In this document: positions 17,795 through 26,088 of the stretch, one piece after another
Position numbering within the stretch: the stretch's first letter is position 1
How the letters are laid out: every line of letters begins with the position of its first letter
From: Paucilactobacillus kaifaensis
Lineage (GTDB): Bacteria > Bacillota > Bacilli > Lactobacillales > Lactobacillaceae
Direction: 5' to 3'
Length of the DNA stretch: 64,000 bases
NCBI RefSeq assembly: GCF_005405145.1
Contig: NZ_BJDM01000010.1
Span: 1-64,000 of the forward strand
The notes under the pieces: generated by a model
The model's input: only the letters and a program-made list of their open reading frames with translations
The model's database searches: none
Told to the model about the DNA's origin: nothing
Made by a program: the position numbers and the translations under genes

Positions 17795-19156
17795 TCATTT
17801 TGTCTTAATGCTGGATTTTCTTCGCTGCATGATGTACAAAGCTACAAACCAAACAACCGATAATATCAATGCAATTAATGTTTCTCTCTTGAAACATAAA
17901 ATAACGGCAACAGCAACTAAGAAGAATAAAATTAAATAATCGGCAACCGGATAAAATGGTGTTTTGAACGTAGATTCTTTACCCTTTTTTGTCTTCTTAA
18001 ATTTCAAATGTGCCAAAATTATAATACCCCAGATAAACAAGAAACAAGTTGTTGCAACACTAGAAACCAGGGTAAAAACTTGGTTTGGAATTAAATAATT
18101 CAACAAAACAGATACAGCAATAATTATCGTTGAAGTAACTAAGGCATTAGCGGGTACATGGTGTTTTGACAGCTTACTAATTCGCTTAACGCGTGGATTT
18201 TTGGATCCCATTGTTAGTTCTGCCAGCATCCGACCAGTTGTGTATAGTGAACTGTTGCAAGCAGACGCGGCAGCTGTAATAACAACAAAGTTGATTACAC
18301 TAGCTGCTGCTGCAATGCCAATGTCCTTAAAAACCATAACAAACGGACTTTGAGAAGGCTGTAAGTCAATCCAAGGATAAATACTCATAATAATAAATAG
18401 TGCGCCCACATAAAAAATGATAATTCGAATTGGAATATCATTAATTGCTTTGGGTAAAACTCTTTCAGGGTCTTGTGTTTCGGCAGCAGTCATTCCTACC
18501 ATCTCAATTCCAATAAAACTGAAAACAACCATTTGAAATGATAATAAAAATCCTTTGATTCCAGTTGGAAAAAAGCCACCATGATTAACTAAATTCATCA
18601 CAGATGCATGTCCATTAGGCGTCTTATAGTTCATAAACAACAAAACAATTCCGACTAAAATTAATCCAATAATCGCTACAATCTTAATCAGTGCAAACCA
18701 AAATTCAACTTCACCAAACGCTCCAACCGTAATCAAGTTAACACCTAGTAGAATGATTAAAATCACTAATCCAGGTAACCATTGGGGTACCGATGGAAGC
18801 CATAGTCGAACATAAATGCCAATTGCGGTCATTTCGGCCATCGCAATCGTAACCCAACAGATCCAATACGTCCAACCAGTAACAAATCCAATTGTATCGC
18901 CTAAATATTCTCTAATTGCTTCAATAAATGATCGATACTCCAAGTTTGAAAGCAGCATTTCTCCCAAGGCACGCATTAGTAAAAAGCATGCTAATCCAGT
19001 AACAATATAAGCCACTAAAATTGATGGTCCTGCTAAATGAATTGATTGCCCAGCCCCTAGGAATAGGCCGGTCCCGATCGTACCACCGATCGCAATTAAT
19101 TGTACGTGCCGGTTTTTCAAATTTCGCGCTAGTTCCGTGGTCTCTTGTTCAGCCAT
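17795..19156 (-). CDS. cycA: APC amino-acid permease, CycA (D-Ala/D-Ser/Gly)-like
   Basis: The 453-residue protein has 12 predicted membrane helices and the APC signatures IGGTIGTGLFLGAG and GPSILVAYIVTG near the N-terminus. It is close to E. coli CycA over the full length (NRHVQLIAIGG, LGEMLLSNLEYRSF, FGEVEFWFALIKIVAI, TAAETQDPE). A proton-coupled D-alanine/D-serine/glycine import role is therefore likely, though the substrate is unproved. The open frame extends to 19240, but the ATG at 19156 has GAAGTGATC before it and begins at the family's usual N-terminus. Confidence 0.85.
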   Translation of the reverse strand: MAEQETTELARNLKNRHVQLIAIGGTIGTGLFLGAGQSIHLAGPSILVAYIVTGLACFLLMRALGEMLLSNLEYRSFIEAIREYLGDTIGFVTGWTYWICWVTIAMAEMTAIGIYVRLWLPSVPQWLPGLVILIILLGVNLITVGAFGEVEFWFALIKIVAIIGLILVGIVLLFMNYKTPNGHASVMNLVNHGGFFPTGIKGFLLSFQMVVFSFIGIEMVGMTAAETQDPERVLPKAINDIPIRIIIFYVGALFIIMSIYPWIDLQPSQSPFVMVFKDIGIAAAASVINFVVITAAASACNSSLYTTGRMLAELTMGSKNPRVKRISKLSKHHVPANALVTSTIIIAVSVLLNYLIPNQVFTLVSSVATTCFLFIWGIIILAHLKFKKTKKGKESTFKTPFYPVADYLILFFLVAVAVILCFKRETLIALILSVVWFVALYIMQRRKSSIKTK

Positions 19157-19426
19157 TTGATCACTTCTCTCATTTTTTTCTAACATTTTTGCGAAAGCAA
19201 AACATTGATCAACCAGTGCATAGTAAAAATTATATCGCAAAACTGGGTAATAGTGCCAATTTTATTTCATTAGATTCTCACTTTCGAGTTACTTAATAGT
19301 TGTTATATCAGCAGTTACCCCTTTTTTCATTTTATTTACATTTCTCAACTTAAATTTAAAATAATAGAAATTTTCACCAGTTTCACGTATGATGGTTAGT
19401 AGCAATTTAAGGAGTAATAAACCAAT

Positions 19427-19960
19427 ATGAAAGTTTGGGTTCCGTTTATCATTATTTCCATTATCTTGGTTATATTTTTAATTAAGATAATTCAGCGCAA
19501 GCAAGATACGCTTTGGCAAAAAGTTACCTTATTGACGGCGTGGATTTATCTATACTTTATTTGTCGTATTTGTTTTGCGCCTGCCCCATTTTCTTTTTCA
19601 CCAACCCATGAAATTCATTACTTTTTGATTCATGGAATCATTTTAAATTTAGTTCCGTTTCAAGCTATGGATACTGCCTTTTGGCTCAACGTGGTAATGA
19701 CTATTCCCGCCGGAATTTACTATGCGTTAATTTGGCATCCTCAGACCATGAAATCAATTTTTCTGTTCGGATTATTCACTGGCTTAACTTTAGAAACAAC
19801 TCAATTCATCATTAACTGGTTTGTCCAACTCGGCCGTTGGGTTGAAATTGACGATTTAATCACTAACGCTGTTGGTGTTTGGATCGGAATTATAATTATT
19901 TGGTTATTCAACAAGACGCCAGTCAAACAATTGATTGAAAAATTAAAAGTGACTTTCTGA
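19427..19960 (+). CDS. VanZ-like family membrane protein
   Basis: The 177-residue protein has five hydrophobic segments. It shows the VanZ-like pattern NLVPFQ after the second helix, then TIPAGIYY, ETTQFIINWF and RWVEIDDLITNAVGVWIG. VanZ of enterococci gives low-level teicoplanin resistance, but most chromosomal relatives have no known role. AAGGAG precedes the ATG. It is a lone gene, followed 45 bp later by a small ORF. Confidence 0.87.
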   Translation: MKVWVPFIIISIILVIFLIKIIQRKQDTLWQKVTLLTAWIYLYFICRICFAPAPFSFSPTHEIHYFLIHGIILNLVPFQAMDTAFWLNVVMTIPAGIYYALIWHPQTMKSIFLFGLFTGLTLETTQFIINWFVQLGRWVEIDDLITNAVGVWIGIIIIWLFNKTPVKQLIEKLKVTF

Positions 19961-20005
19961 TTGATGAAATGTTTGTTACACTGTCAGTACCGAGGTGAAT
20001 AATAC

Positions 20006-20191
20006 ATGATTACAAATGAACAACGTGCACATGAAATCGCACTAGCATTGACTAGTGCTAACGCTAAAGATGCTAAGCCTGTTGAAGCTTATCATACCTA
20101 CATTAATTATTTACTCCCAATTTTACGAGAAATCGATGCTGATTTTCCAAATGGGATTAAAGAACACTTAGACCCTATTGAAGAAAAGTAG
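20006..20191 (+). CDS. Small acidic-neutral protein of unknown function
   Basis: The 61-residue product is predicted soluble and helical (RAHEIALALTSANAKDA, then YINYLLPILREID). It has a good ribosome site, GAGGTG 8 nt before the ATG. I do not recognise a family. The tandem hairpin array starts right after it. Confidence 0.65.
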   Translation: MITNEQRAHEIALALTSANAKDAKPVEAYHTYINYLLPILREIDADFPNGIKEHLDPIEEK

Positions 20192-20214
20192 TTTATTTAA
20201 TTATTATTAAATAC

Positions 20215-20409
20215 GTTCACAACCGCAGAAGCCTGCACATAACAATAAAAAAATAGTAGCTTCAGGCCTTCAAAGTTCGAAGGACTTCCGCGATTTTAAT
20301 TGATAAAGCGTGTTCACAACCGCAGAAACCTGCACACAACAATAAAAAAAATAGTAGATTCAGTCCTTCAAAGTTCGAAGGACTTCCGCGATTTTAATTG
20401 ATAAAACGC
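20215..20409. repeat. Two tandem half-copies of the hairpin element
   Basis: Two near-identical units (20215-20311 and 20312-20409, about 97 bp) start GTTCACAACCGCAGAA, pass through the left inner stem (AATAGTAG...TTCAG), and stop just after the loop AAAGTTCGAAGGACT. They then continue with TCCGCGATTTTAATTGATAAA into the next unit. Neither has a right arm. They precede the full copy at 20410-20542. Confidence 0.88.
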
Positions 20410-20542
20410 GTTCACAACCGCAGAAACCTGCACACAACAATAAAAAAAATAGTAGATTCAGTCCTTCAAAGTTCGAAGGACTGAATCTACTATTTTTTTT
20501 ACCGTTGTGCTCCGGTTTCTTAACGCGGTTGTTCACGCTCTA
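20410..20542. repeat. Intergenic modular hairpin element, full copy of a stutter array
   Basis: The outer arms are GTTCACAACCGC and GCGGTTGTTCACGCTCTA. The middle arms are AGAAACCTGCACACAAC and GTTGTGCTCCGGTTTCT. The inner stem is ATAGTAGATTCAGTCCTTC with its complement, then eight T. Its final CTA is the TAG stop of hsp20. Confidence 0.88.
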
Positions 20543-20986
20543 TTCAATTTCAATATGACTATCATTGTCCAATGGCTTATCTAACTTTGGTAATACCAAA
20601 CTCAATACTCCATCTTCATACTTAGCTGAAATCTTTTCCTTATCAACATCTGGTAAACGATATTGACGACTTACCTGACCATATTGACGTTCACTATGAA
20701 TTAAATTACCCTTATCATCACTTTCGTCACTGAAGCTGGAACGATGACCAGTCACAGCTAACATATCATTAGCATAGTTTAGATGAATGTCTTTTTTATC
20801 GAACCCTGGTAAATCAATCTTAACTTGATAGTCTTTATCGGATTCTTTTACATCCGTCTTCATGGAACCATTTTGTGGTGTCATTGAAGAGAAAGCCTTA
20901 CCTAGGTTTGAGAAAATACCATCATTGAACCAATCATTCCAGTCACCAAATAGATCGTTACGCCGATTTTGTAATTCATTTGCCAT
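20540..20986 (-). CDS. hsp20: Hsp20/alpha-crystallin small heat-shock protein
   Basis: The 148-residue chaperone has an N-terminal region with DLFGDWNDWFND, then an alpha-crystallin domain (TDVKESDKDYQVKIDLPGFDKKDI-type start, GVLSLVLPK end) and a short tail. It holds unfolding proteins. The ATG at 20986 has AAGGA upstream; the longer frame uses a TTG at 21019. A promoter lies at 21025-21053 and a CIRCE operator at 21058-21084, pointing to HrcA control. The hairpin array follows. Confidence 0.93.
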   Translation of the reverse strand: MANELQNRRNDLFGDWNDWFNDGIFSNLGKAFSSMTPQNGSMKTDVKESDKDYQVKIDLPGFDKKDIHLNYANDMLAVTGHRSSFSDESDDKGNLIHSERQYGQVSRQYRLPDVDKEKISAKYEDGVLSLVLPKLDKPLDNDSHIEIE

Positions 20987-21024
20987 ATCTAAAACTTCCT
21001 TTCTTATTTCCTTGTTCAATTATT

Positions 21025-21053
21025 ATGATAGTCAGTTTGGGTAATAAATTCAA
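21025..21053 (-). promoter_or_regulatory. hsp20 promoter
   Basis: On the minus strand TTGAAT (21048-21053) is followed by a 17-bp spacer and TATCAT (21025-21030). Confidence 0.65.
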
Positions 21054-21057
21054 ATAT

Positions 21058-21084
21058 TTAGCACTCTAACTCAAAGACTGCTAA
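21058..21084. promoter_or_regulatory. CIRCE operator (HrcA site) upstream of hsp20
   Basis: TTAGCACTC-N9-GACTGCTAA differs from the CIRCE consensus TTAGCACTC-N9-GAGTGCTAA at a single base. It sits 4 bp upstream of the hsp20 -35 hexamer. On the plus strand an extended -10 (TGTTATAAT, 21103-21111) for the next gene is nearby. Confidence 0.85.
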
Positions 21085-21165
21085 AAAGTTATTTGTAACG
21101 CATGTTATAATACAAAGTAAGTAAATGAAAATTTATGTTTGCATAATACAGAAAGCAGTGTTTAT

Positions 21166-21810
21166 TTGACTACCATTACAATTCAAAATCTTTATCAAAT
21201 CATGTTTGACCAAATGGGACCCCAAGGTTGGTGGCCCGGAGAATCTAAATTTGAGATCGCAATTGGTGCAGTACTCGTTCAAAATACTAATTGGAAGAAC
21301 GTCGAATACTCACTGGATAATTTACGTCGAACAACCCAATTACAACCTGAAAAAATTCACGCTCTTACTATCGAAGAAATACAGACCTTAATTCGACCAA
21401 GTGGTTTTTTCAAAAACAAATCTCGTTGTATTACTGCTCTATTTGAGTGGTTAGCTCAAGCCCACTTCGACTGGAAAATATTATCATTGCAATCAACTGC
21501 TAAATTACGAGCACAACTTTTAAAATTACCTGGCATTGGTCCAGAAACTGCTGATTCAATTTTGTTATATTGCTTGGATAAACCAGTATTTATTGCAGAC
21601 AGTTACACACGACGAATTTTTAATCATTTAGGTTCAGCTCAGTTTTCTAACTATGCTGAATTAAAAACGATCGCTGAACAAGAACTAAATTTAACTTTGT
21701 CTGAGTTTCAAGAATTTCACGGACTATTAGACGACTTTGGTAAGACAAATTTAAAAAATTGGTCTAGTAGTTTCCTAGCACCATATCAATTGGTTCTTCC
21801 AAAATATTAA
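21166..21810 (+). CDS. HhH-GPD DNA glycosylase, endonuclease III-related (MagIII-like)
   Basis: The base-excision protein of about 214 residues has WGP-type QGWWPG, GAVLVQNTNW, the helix-hairpin-helix LPGIGPETADSI and the catalytic Asp in FIADSYTRR. The lysine of bifunctional endonuclease III (LPGVGRKTA) is replaced by Glu, and the C-terminal iron-sulfur cysteines are absent. A monofunctional alkyl-base glycosylase such as MagIII is therefore more likely than endonuclease III. The start is uncertain: the TTG at 21166 fits the usual N-terminus, an upstream TTG at 21139 gives 223 residues, and neither has a good ribosome site. Confidence 0.8.
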   Translation: MTTITIQNLYQIMFDQMGPQGWWPGESKFEIAIGAVLVQNTNWKNVEYSLDNLRRTTQLQPEKIHALTIEEIQTLIRPSGFFKNKSRCITALFEWLAQAHFDWKILSLQSTAKLRAQLLKLPGIGPETADSILLYCLDKPVFIADSYTRRIFNHLGSAQFSNYAELKTIAEQELNLTLSEFQEFHGLLDDFGKTNLKNWSSSFLAPYQLVLPKY

Positions 21811-21850
21811 ATGGTATAATAGAAACAAATATTTAAGGAGTGTGAATGAT

Positions 21851-22807
21851 TTGTCTGAAAATTTACTTGCTGTTTCACCAATTAATGATGATCAAGTCCA
21901 CTTATTGACCGATTTAAATGTTAATGTTTTTAAACCAGAAGATTTAGATGTCAAAATAGCCGCAGCCGATATCACAATATTGTATGGCTGGAAACCTGAT
22001 ATTGGTAATAAGTTGTTAAATACAAGTAATTCAAAATTAAAATGGATTCATGCTATTTCAGCTGGTGTTGATTATTTGCCACTAGCAACTATTGCTAAAT
22101 TGAGAATTAATTTGACCAATGCGAGTGGAATTCATGCTACTTCAATCAGTCAGTCTGTATTAGCCTATGTGCTCCACTTTGTCCGTGGTTTAGACATTGC
22201 TCGTAAAAACCAAGAAAAACATTATTGGGAAACCAACGCTGAGACTCAAGCAGCAACTATCAGTGATTATCACTATGTTGTCTTTGGTACAGGTCATATC
22301 GGGCAACAAATTGGCCGATTATTACAAGCTTTTGGCGGTCATACCCTTGGCGTTAACACTTCTGGTCATCCCGTCAAATACTTTGATGAAACCATTGCAC
22401 TAGATCAACTAGACACTAGCGTTTGGCAATCAGATGTCATTATTAATGTATTGCCATTAACAGATGAAACTCATCACTTTTATGATGCCAACTTCTTCAA
22501 TCACTTCCAAAATTTATTTTTGTTTGTTAACGTTGGCCGTGGTCCTTCCGTTGATTCAGATGCGCTAATTACTGCGTTAAAAAACGGTCATGTAAGTCAT
22601 GCAGCGTTGGATGTTTTTGAAACCGAACCATTGCCATCAAATAGTCCGTTTTGGTCTATCGACAACGTACTGATGACACCACATAATACTGGTGTCATTC
22701 GTCATTTCAAGAAAACACAACTCGAATTGTTTTTACCCAATCTCCACCAGTTTTTACAAGATGGAACCTTCAAGTATAATCAAGTCGATTTAACTAAGGG
22801 CTATTAA
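21851..22807 (+). CDS. D-isomer-specific 2-hydroxyacid dehydrogenase family protein
   Basis: The 318-residue NAD(P)-dependent oxidoreductase has the Rossmann motif GTGHIG (146-151) and the catalytic triad Arg230 (NVGRGP), Glu259 (ETEPLP) and His278 (TPHNTG). The substrate cannot be told from sequence. The open frame starts at a GTG at 21842, only 1 nt after AAGGAG. The TTG at 21851 has 10-nt spacing and is preferred. It lies 40 bp after the glycosylase gene and 21 bp before the aldo/keto reductase, so the latter two are likely co-transcribed. Confidence 0.87.
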   Translation: MSENLLAVSPINDDQVHLLTDLNVNVFKPEDLDVKIAAADITILYGWKPDIGNKLLNTSNSKLKWIHAISAGVDYLPLATIAKLRINLTNASGIHATSISQSVLAYVLHFVRGLDIARKNQEKHYWETNAETQAATISDYHYVVFGTGHIGQQIGRLLQAFGGHTLGVNTSGHPVKYFDETIALDQLDTSVWQSDVIINVLPLTDETHHFYDANFFNHFQNLFLFVNVGRGPSVDSDALITALKNGHVSHAALDVFETEPLPSNSPFWSIDNVLMTPHNTGVIRHFKKTQLELFLPNLHQFLQDGTFKYNQVDLTKGY

Positions 22808-22828
22808 GACAAAAAGGAGCTCCTGTGA

Positions 22829-23710
22829 ATGCATAACGAAGCGTTAGAACCAAAAATAACACTAAATAATGACGTTAAGATTCCTGTTTTAGGCCTCGGG
22901 GTTTGGAAAGCAAGTAACGAAGAAGCTGCCACCGCAGTTGGAATGGCAATTTCACACGGATACGTCTTAATTGATACTGCCAAACAGTATGGCAACGAAG
23001 CCGGTGTTGGCTTCGGCATCAAAAGTGGTCTCACAATTGCCGGGAAAAACCGTGATGACTTATTTATTACCACTAAAGTTTATAGTGGCGATCAAGGTTA
23101 TCAAGCCAGTATTGATGCAATTGATGGTCAGCTAGAACGACTGCAAACCGACCATGTTGATTTACTCCTAATGCACTGGCCTGTCAACAACTTGTATAAC
23201 GAAACTTGGCGTGGAATGGAGGAAATATACCGTTCTGGCAAAGCACGTGCAATTGGTGTTTGTAACTTTGATGTGGAACGTTTAACTGACTTATTGGAGC
23301 ACGCAACTATCAAACCAGCAATCAACCAAATTGAATTTAATCCGCTCATTCATCAACAAGCTGTGGTTGATCTCTGCCACGAACAAGGTATCCAAATTGA
23401 AGCCTGGTCGCCACTAGGCAATGGAAAATTACTAAAATTACCTCTTTTCAATGAAATAGCAGCGGTTCATAAAAAAACGGCTGCGCAAGTGATTCTGCGA
23501 TGGGCAGTTCAGTCTAATGTCATCGTAATTCCAAAATCTGTCCATGAAGAGCGAATTGCAGAAAATGCAGACATATTTGACTTCAGCCTAACTGCGGATG
23601 AAATGAACCAAATTAATCAATTAAATGAAGAACACCATTCACGTTGGTATAATGATTATCAATGGTATGGCAATCCGGATGGAGATCCGAATAGGATTAT
23701 GAAGGCATAG
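22829..23710 (+). CDS. Aldo/keto reductase
   Basis: The 293-residue (alpha/beta)8 NADPH-dependent reductase has all four catalytic residues: Asp49, Tyr54 (AKQYGNE), Lys83 (TTKV) and His116 (LMHWP). The cofactor-binding IPKSVHEERI is also present. It resembles the 2,5-diketogluconate reductase-like group, but the substrate is unknown. AAGGAG is 9 nt before the ATG. It follows the 2-hydroxyacid dehydrogenase gene closely. A hairpin element begins directly after its TAG. Confidence 0.9.
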   Translation: MHNEALEPKITLNNDVKIPVLGLGVWKASNEEAATAVGMAISHGYVLIDTAKQYGNEAGVGFGIKSGLTIAGKNRDDLFITTKVYSGDQGYQASIDAIDGQLERLQTDHVDLLLMHWPVNNLYNETWRGMEEIYRSGKARAIGVCNFDVERLTDLLEHATIKPAINQIEFNPLIHQQAVVDLCHEQGIQIEAWSPLGNGKLLKLPLFNEIAAVHKKTAAQVILRWAVQSNVIVIPKSVHEERIAENADIFDFSLTADEMNQINQLNEEHHSRWYNDYQWYGNPDGDPNRIMKA

Positions 23711-23831
23711 GGAGTGTGACACGAGGCGGTTAGATTCTGAGCATTAGCGGAAATTAGGTGATGAGCCCAGGGTTTGGGAGCATTACCTAATTTTGGCTAA
23801 GCGCAAGGATCTGCCTCATGGAACACGTTCC
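23711..23831. repeat. Intergenic modular hairpin element, divergent core
   Basis: It begins GGAGTGTGACACGAGG right after the TAG stop and ends GGAACACGTTCC. The inner stem is AAATTAGGTGATG... / ...CATTACCTAATTTT, with GGTTAGATTCTGAGCATTAGC pairing to GCTAAGCGCAAGGATCTGCC. The ends match the family; the middle arm is more diverged. Confidence 0.7.
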
Positions 23832-23840
23832 AGCCATCAA

Positions 23841-23884
23841 AAAAGACTAGTTCAAAAGCCACCTTGCTTTGAACTAGTCTTTTA
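23841..23884. terminator. Bidirectional terminator
   Basis: AAAAGACTAGTTCAAAGC-like and GCTTTGAACTAGTCTTTT form a 16-bp stem. A-runs and T-runs on both sides fit termination of the plus-strand aldo/keto reductase and the minus-strand kdgT. Confidence 0.85.
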
Positions 23885-23900
23885 TTTGCTTTAAAACAAC

Positions 23901-24929
23901 TTAATCAATTGTTTGTCTAGCCTTATTATCTTGCGGCGTTAATTCAGTTTGTGGTTCCACCACTACTGATTCGGTTTTCTTGGCCATTAATCGTTTGTAA
24001 TACCACATTGTCACCATTGGCGTTAATACGGCTGAAACTAACACACAAGTGGCTACAATCGCTGTGGCGGAATTAGCCATCGGTGCAAACGCTGGATTTA
24101 CTTCTGCAATTGCTAGTGGTACTGCTACAGCAGCACCCGCAGTTGATGAAGCTGCCCACCCTGCTAAGCCATCGGAACGAACAATGTATCGATCTGATAA
24201 ATACAGTACATAGCCAGAAATAAATACCACACCTAATCCCATCAAGATCCCAACAAGTCCTGATTTCATGATCATTTGTAGATCGAGACTGAACCCAATC
24301 GTGAAAGCAAAGAAAGGAACTAGTGCTCCTTGTAAGGGTGAAAACATTTTCTTTAGATCTGGGTCTAAGTTCCCTAGTAACATCCCAATTCCAAATGGAA
24401 TTAAAGTAGATACCAGTGCCTGCCATGGAAATTGGCCAATCCCGGCAACACCCAATGTAATCATGGTGAAAAATGGACCAGATTGAGCACTAAAAAATGG
24501 ATATGAAGCTACATCAACTTCACGATCTGGAATCGTTGACATCAAAGCCACAAACAATCCTCCATTAGCAGCGTTGAATGATGCAATCACCGCCAAAACG
24601 GAAAAACCAGCAAACACCCCAGTAGTAATCCCTGCTCGTGGTAAGAACATATTGACGATTACTCCTAACAAAGCCGCAAACAAAACTTTAACCAATAACA
24701 ACGACATCCCCTTCGCTGCAATTTTACCTGATGATTTAAGATTAATGTTGGTTCCAACACAAAAGAAAAAGACAAATAAAATTGCAGAAGTTCCCGTCAT
24801 ATATGAACCTGTGAAACCAACAAACGTTTTGTCAGCAGTCGGAAAAAAAGTGTGGACAATTGCTCCAATTAATAGTGGCACTACCATCATTCCACCTGGT
24901 ACTTTTTCAATTCTTTGTTTGATTTTCAT
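23901..24929 (-). CDS. kdgT: 2-keto-3-deoxygluconate permease
   Basis: The 342-residue membrane protein has about ten hydrophobic segments and follows the KdgT family throughout (IEKVPGGMMVVPL at the start, FFFCVGTNINLKS, ANGGLFVALM, FFAFTIGFSLDL). It imports 2-keto-3-deoxygluconate with protons. The ATG at 24929 follows GAGG by 9 nt; the frame extends to a TTG at 24950. It is separated from the upstream kduD by a hairpin element and a strong stem-loop, so it probably has its own promoter. A perfect cre site lies at 24962-24975. Confidence 0.92.
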   Translation of the reverse strand: MKIKQRIEKVPGGMMVVPLLIGAIVHTFFPTADKTFVGFTGSYMTGTSAILFVFFFCVGTNINLKSSGKIAAKGMSLLLVKVLFAALLGVIVNMFLPRAGITTGVFAGFSVLAVIASFNAANGGLFVALMSTIPDREVDVASYPFFSAQSGPFFTMITLGVAGIGQFPWQALVSTLIPFGIGMLLGNLDPDLKKMFSPLQGALVPFFAFTIGFSLDLQMIMKSGLVGILMGLGVVFISGYVLYLSDRYIVRSDGLAGWAASSTAGAAVAVPLAIAEVNPAFAPMANSATAIVATCVLVSAVLTPMVTMWYYKRLMAKKTESVVVEPQTELTPQDNKARQTID

Positions 24930-24961
24930 GTTAGTTTTCCTCATTTCCAATCATTAAATTT

Positions 24962-24975
24962 TGATAGCGTTTTCA
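24962..24975. promoter_or_regulatory. cre site upstream of kdgT, perfect consensus
   Basis: On the minus strand TGAAAACGCTATCA matches TGWAANCGNTNWCA at every defined position, 33 bp before the kdgT start. CcpA repression of kdgT is expected. Confidence 0.8.
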
Positions 24976-24990
24976 CAAATGGTGATAAAT

Positions 24991-25086
24991 AAAAAGAGTA
25001 GTATTCAATGGCAGCTTTAAAAAGCTTTAATTCAATGTCTACTTCGTTCCCGCAAAGTAAACCTTACCAATTGAGTCCTACTCTTT
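24991..25086 (-). terminator. Long stem-loop between kduD and kdgT
   Basis: On the minus strand AAAGAGTAGGACTCAATTGG pairs with CCATTGAATACTACTCTTT and is followed by TTATTT. It should end transcripts coming from kduD before kdgT. The large loop (about 50 nt) also contains a small AAGCTTTTTAAAGCT hairpin. Confidence 0.65.
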
Positions 25087-25128
25087 GATTTATTTTTTGT
25101 AATTGCTCGTACTTTAGCTAGATTGATT

Positions 25129-25255
25129 AAACCTGTTCGCTGGGCCAGATACCTAGGGCCAAGACTATAATGACCATCAATAAAGCATAGACCACTTTAT
25201 CAATGGCCATTATAGTCTTGGCCTACGGTATCTTATCGGCCCCGCTCACACTCTA
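25129..25255. repeat. Intergenic modular hairpin element
   Basis: It runs from AAACCTGTTCGCTGGGCC to GCTCACACTCTA. The inner stem is CCAAGACTATAATGACCAT with its complement. The closing CTA is the TAG stop of kduD. Confidence 0.8.
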
Positions 25256-26068
25256 CCTTACTAGGTACCCGCCATCCACAGCTAACACATGTCCTGTCAC
25301 ATAGTTTGATGCTTCACTGGCTAGGAATACTACTGATCCCATTAATTCATATGTTTCTGCCCAGTGTCCCGCTGGAATGCGACCTAAGATTTCATCATTA
25401 CGTGATTTATCTGCTCTGATTGGTGCTGTATTGGCAGTCTTGATGTATCCCGGTGCAATCGCATTAACCTGAACATTGTATGCGCCTAATTCGCTTGCAA
25501 ATGATTTTGTCAAACCAGCGACACCATGTTTAGAAGCCGTATATGATGGAATAAATTTACCACCTTGGAATGATAACATTGAACCAATGTTGATGATCTT
25601 ACCACTCTTTTGAGCTGCGAATACCTTTGCTGCAGCCAATGATAAATGGTAGACGGCATTTAAATTAATATTAATGACTGCATCCCAATCCTCATCCTTA
25701 GATTCTAAAATTGGGTTTCGTTTGATCATACCAGCATTGTTAACCAAAATATCAATGTGGTTAAATGCCTTTAGGGCACTATCAATTACGTCTTGTGCCG
25801 CTGATTTAGCTGTTAAATCAACCTGCATAAATTCAACTTTGCTTCCTTTTGCTTCAATCAGGCTCCTAGTTTCATCCCAGCCTTCTTTACCATGGGTGGC
25901 CACAAAGATGTCAGCGCCAGCTTCAGCAAGCGCAACAGCATAGGCTTGTCCAAGCCCTGTATTACCACCGGTAATGATTGCCACCTTACCAGTTAAATTG
26001 AAAAAATTCATTTTGAATGTGTTCAACGCCTCTGCGCGTTCTTTAATTTCTTGTTGTGATTCTGCCAT
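25253..26068 (-). CDS. kduD: 2-dehydro-3-deoxy-D-gluconate 5-dehydrogenase
   Basis: The 271-residue short-chain dehydrogenase interconverts 3-deoxy-D-glycero-2,5-hexodiulosonate and 2-keto-3-deoxygluconate with NAD(H). It has TGGNTGLG (33-40), NNAGMIKR, the YTASK active site, and the KduD-specific NTAPIRAD and GHVLAVDGGYL blocks. The N-terminus carries about 20 extra residues before the fold. GGAGG precedes the ATG. It lies 20 bp after kduI, in one operon controlled by the palindrome at 26952-26970. Confidence 0.93.
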   Translation of the reverse strand: MAESQQEIKERAEALNTFKMNFFNLTGKVAIITGGNTGLGQAYAVALAEAGADIFVATHGKEGWDETRSLIEAKGSKVEFMQVDLTAKSAAQDVIDSALKAFNHIDILVNNAGMIKRNPILESKDEDWDAVININLNAVYHLSLAAAKVFAAQKSGKIINIGSMLSFQGGKFIPSYTASKHGVAGLTKSFASELGAYNVQVNAIAPGYIKTANTAPIRADKSRNDEILGRIPAGHWAETYELMGSVVFLASEASNYVTGHVLAVDGGYLVR

Positions 26069-26088
26069 TTTATTTCCTCCAATTTTAA

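Noticed and set aside
24991-25086. The large stem-loop before kdgT as a riboswitch or T-box
   Set aside because: No T-box sequence or known riboswitch core is visible. A stem followed by a T-rich tract is enough to call it a terminator.
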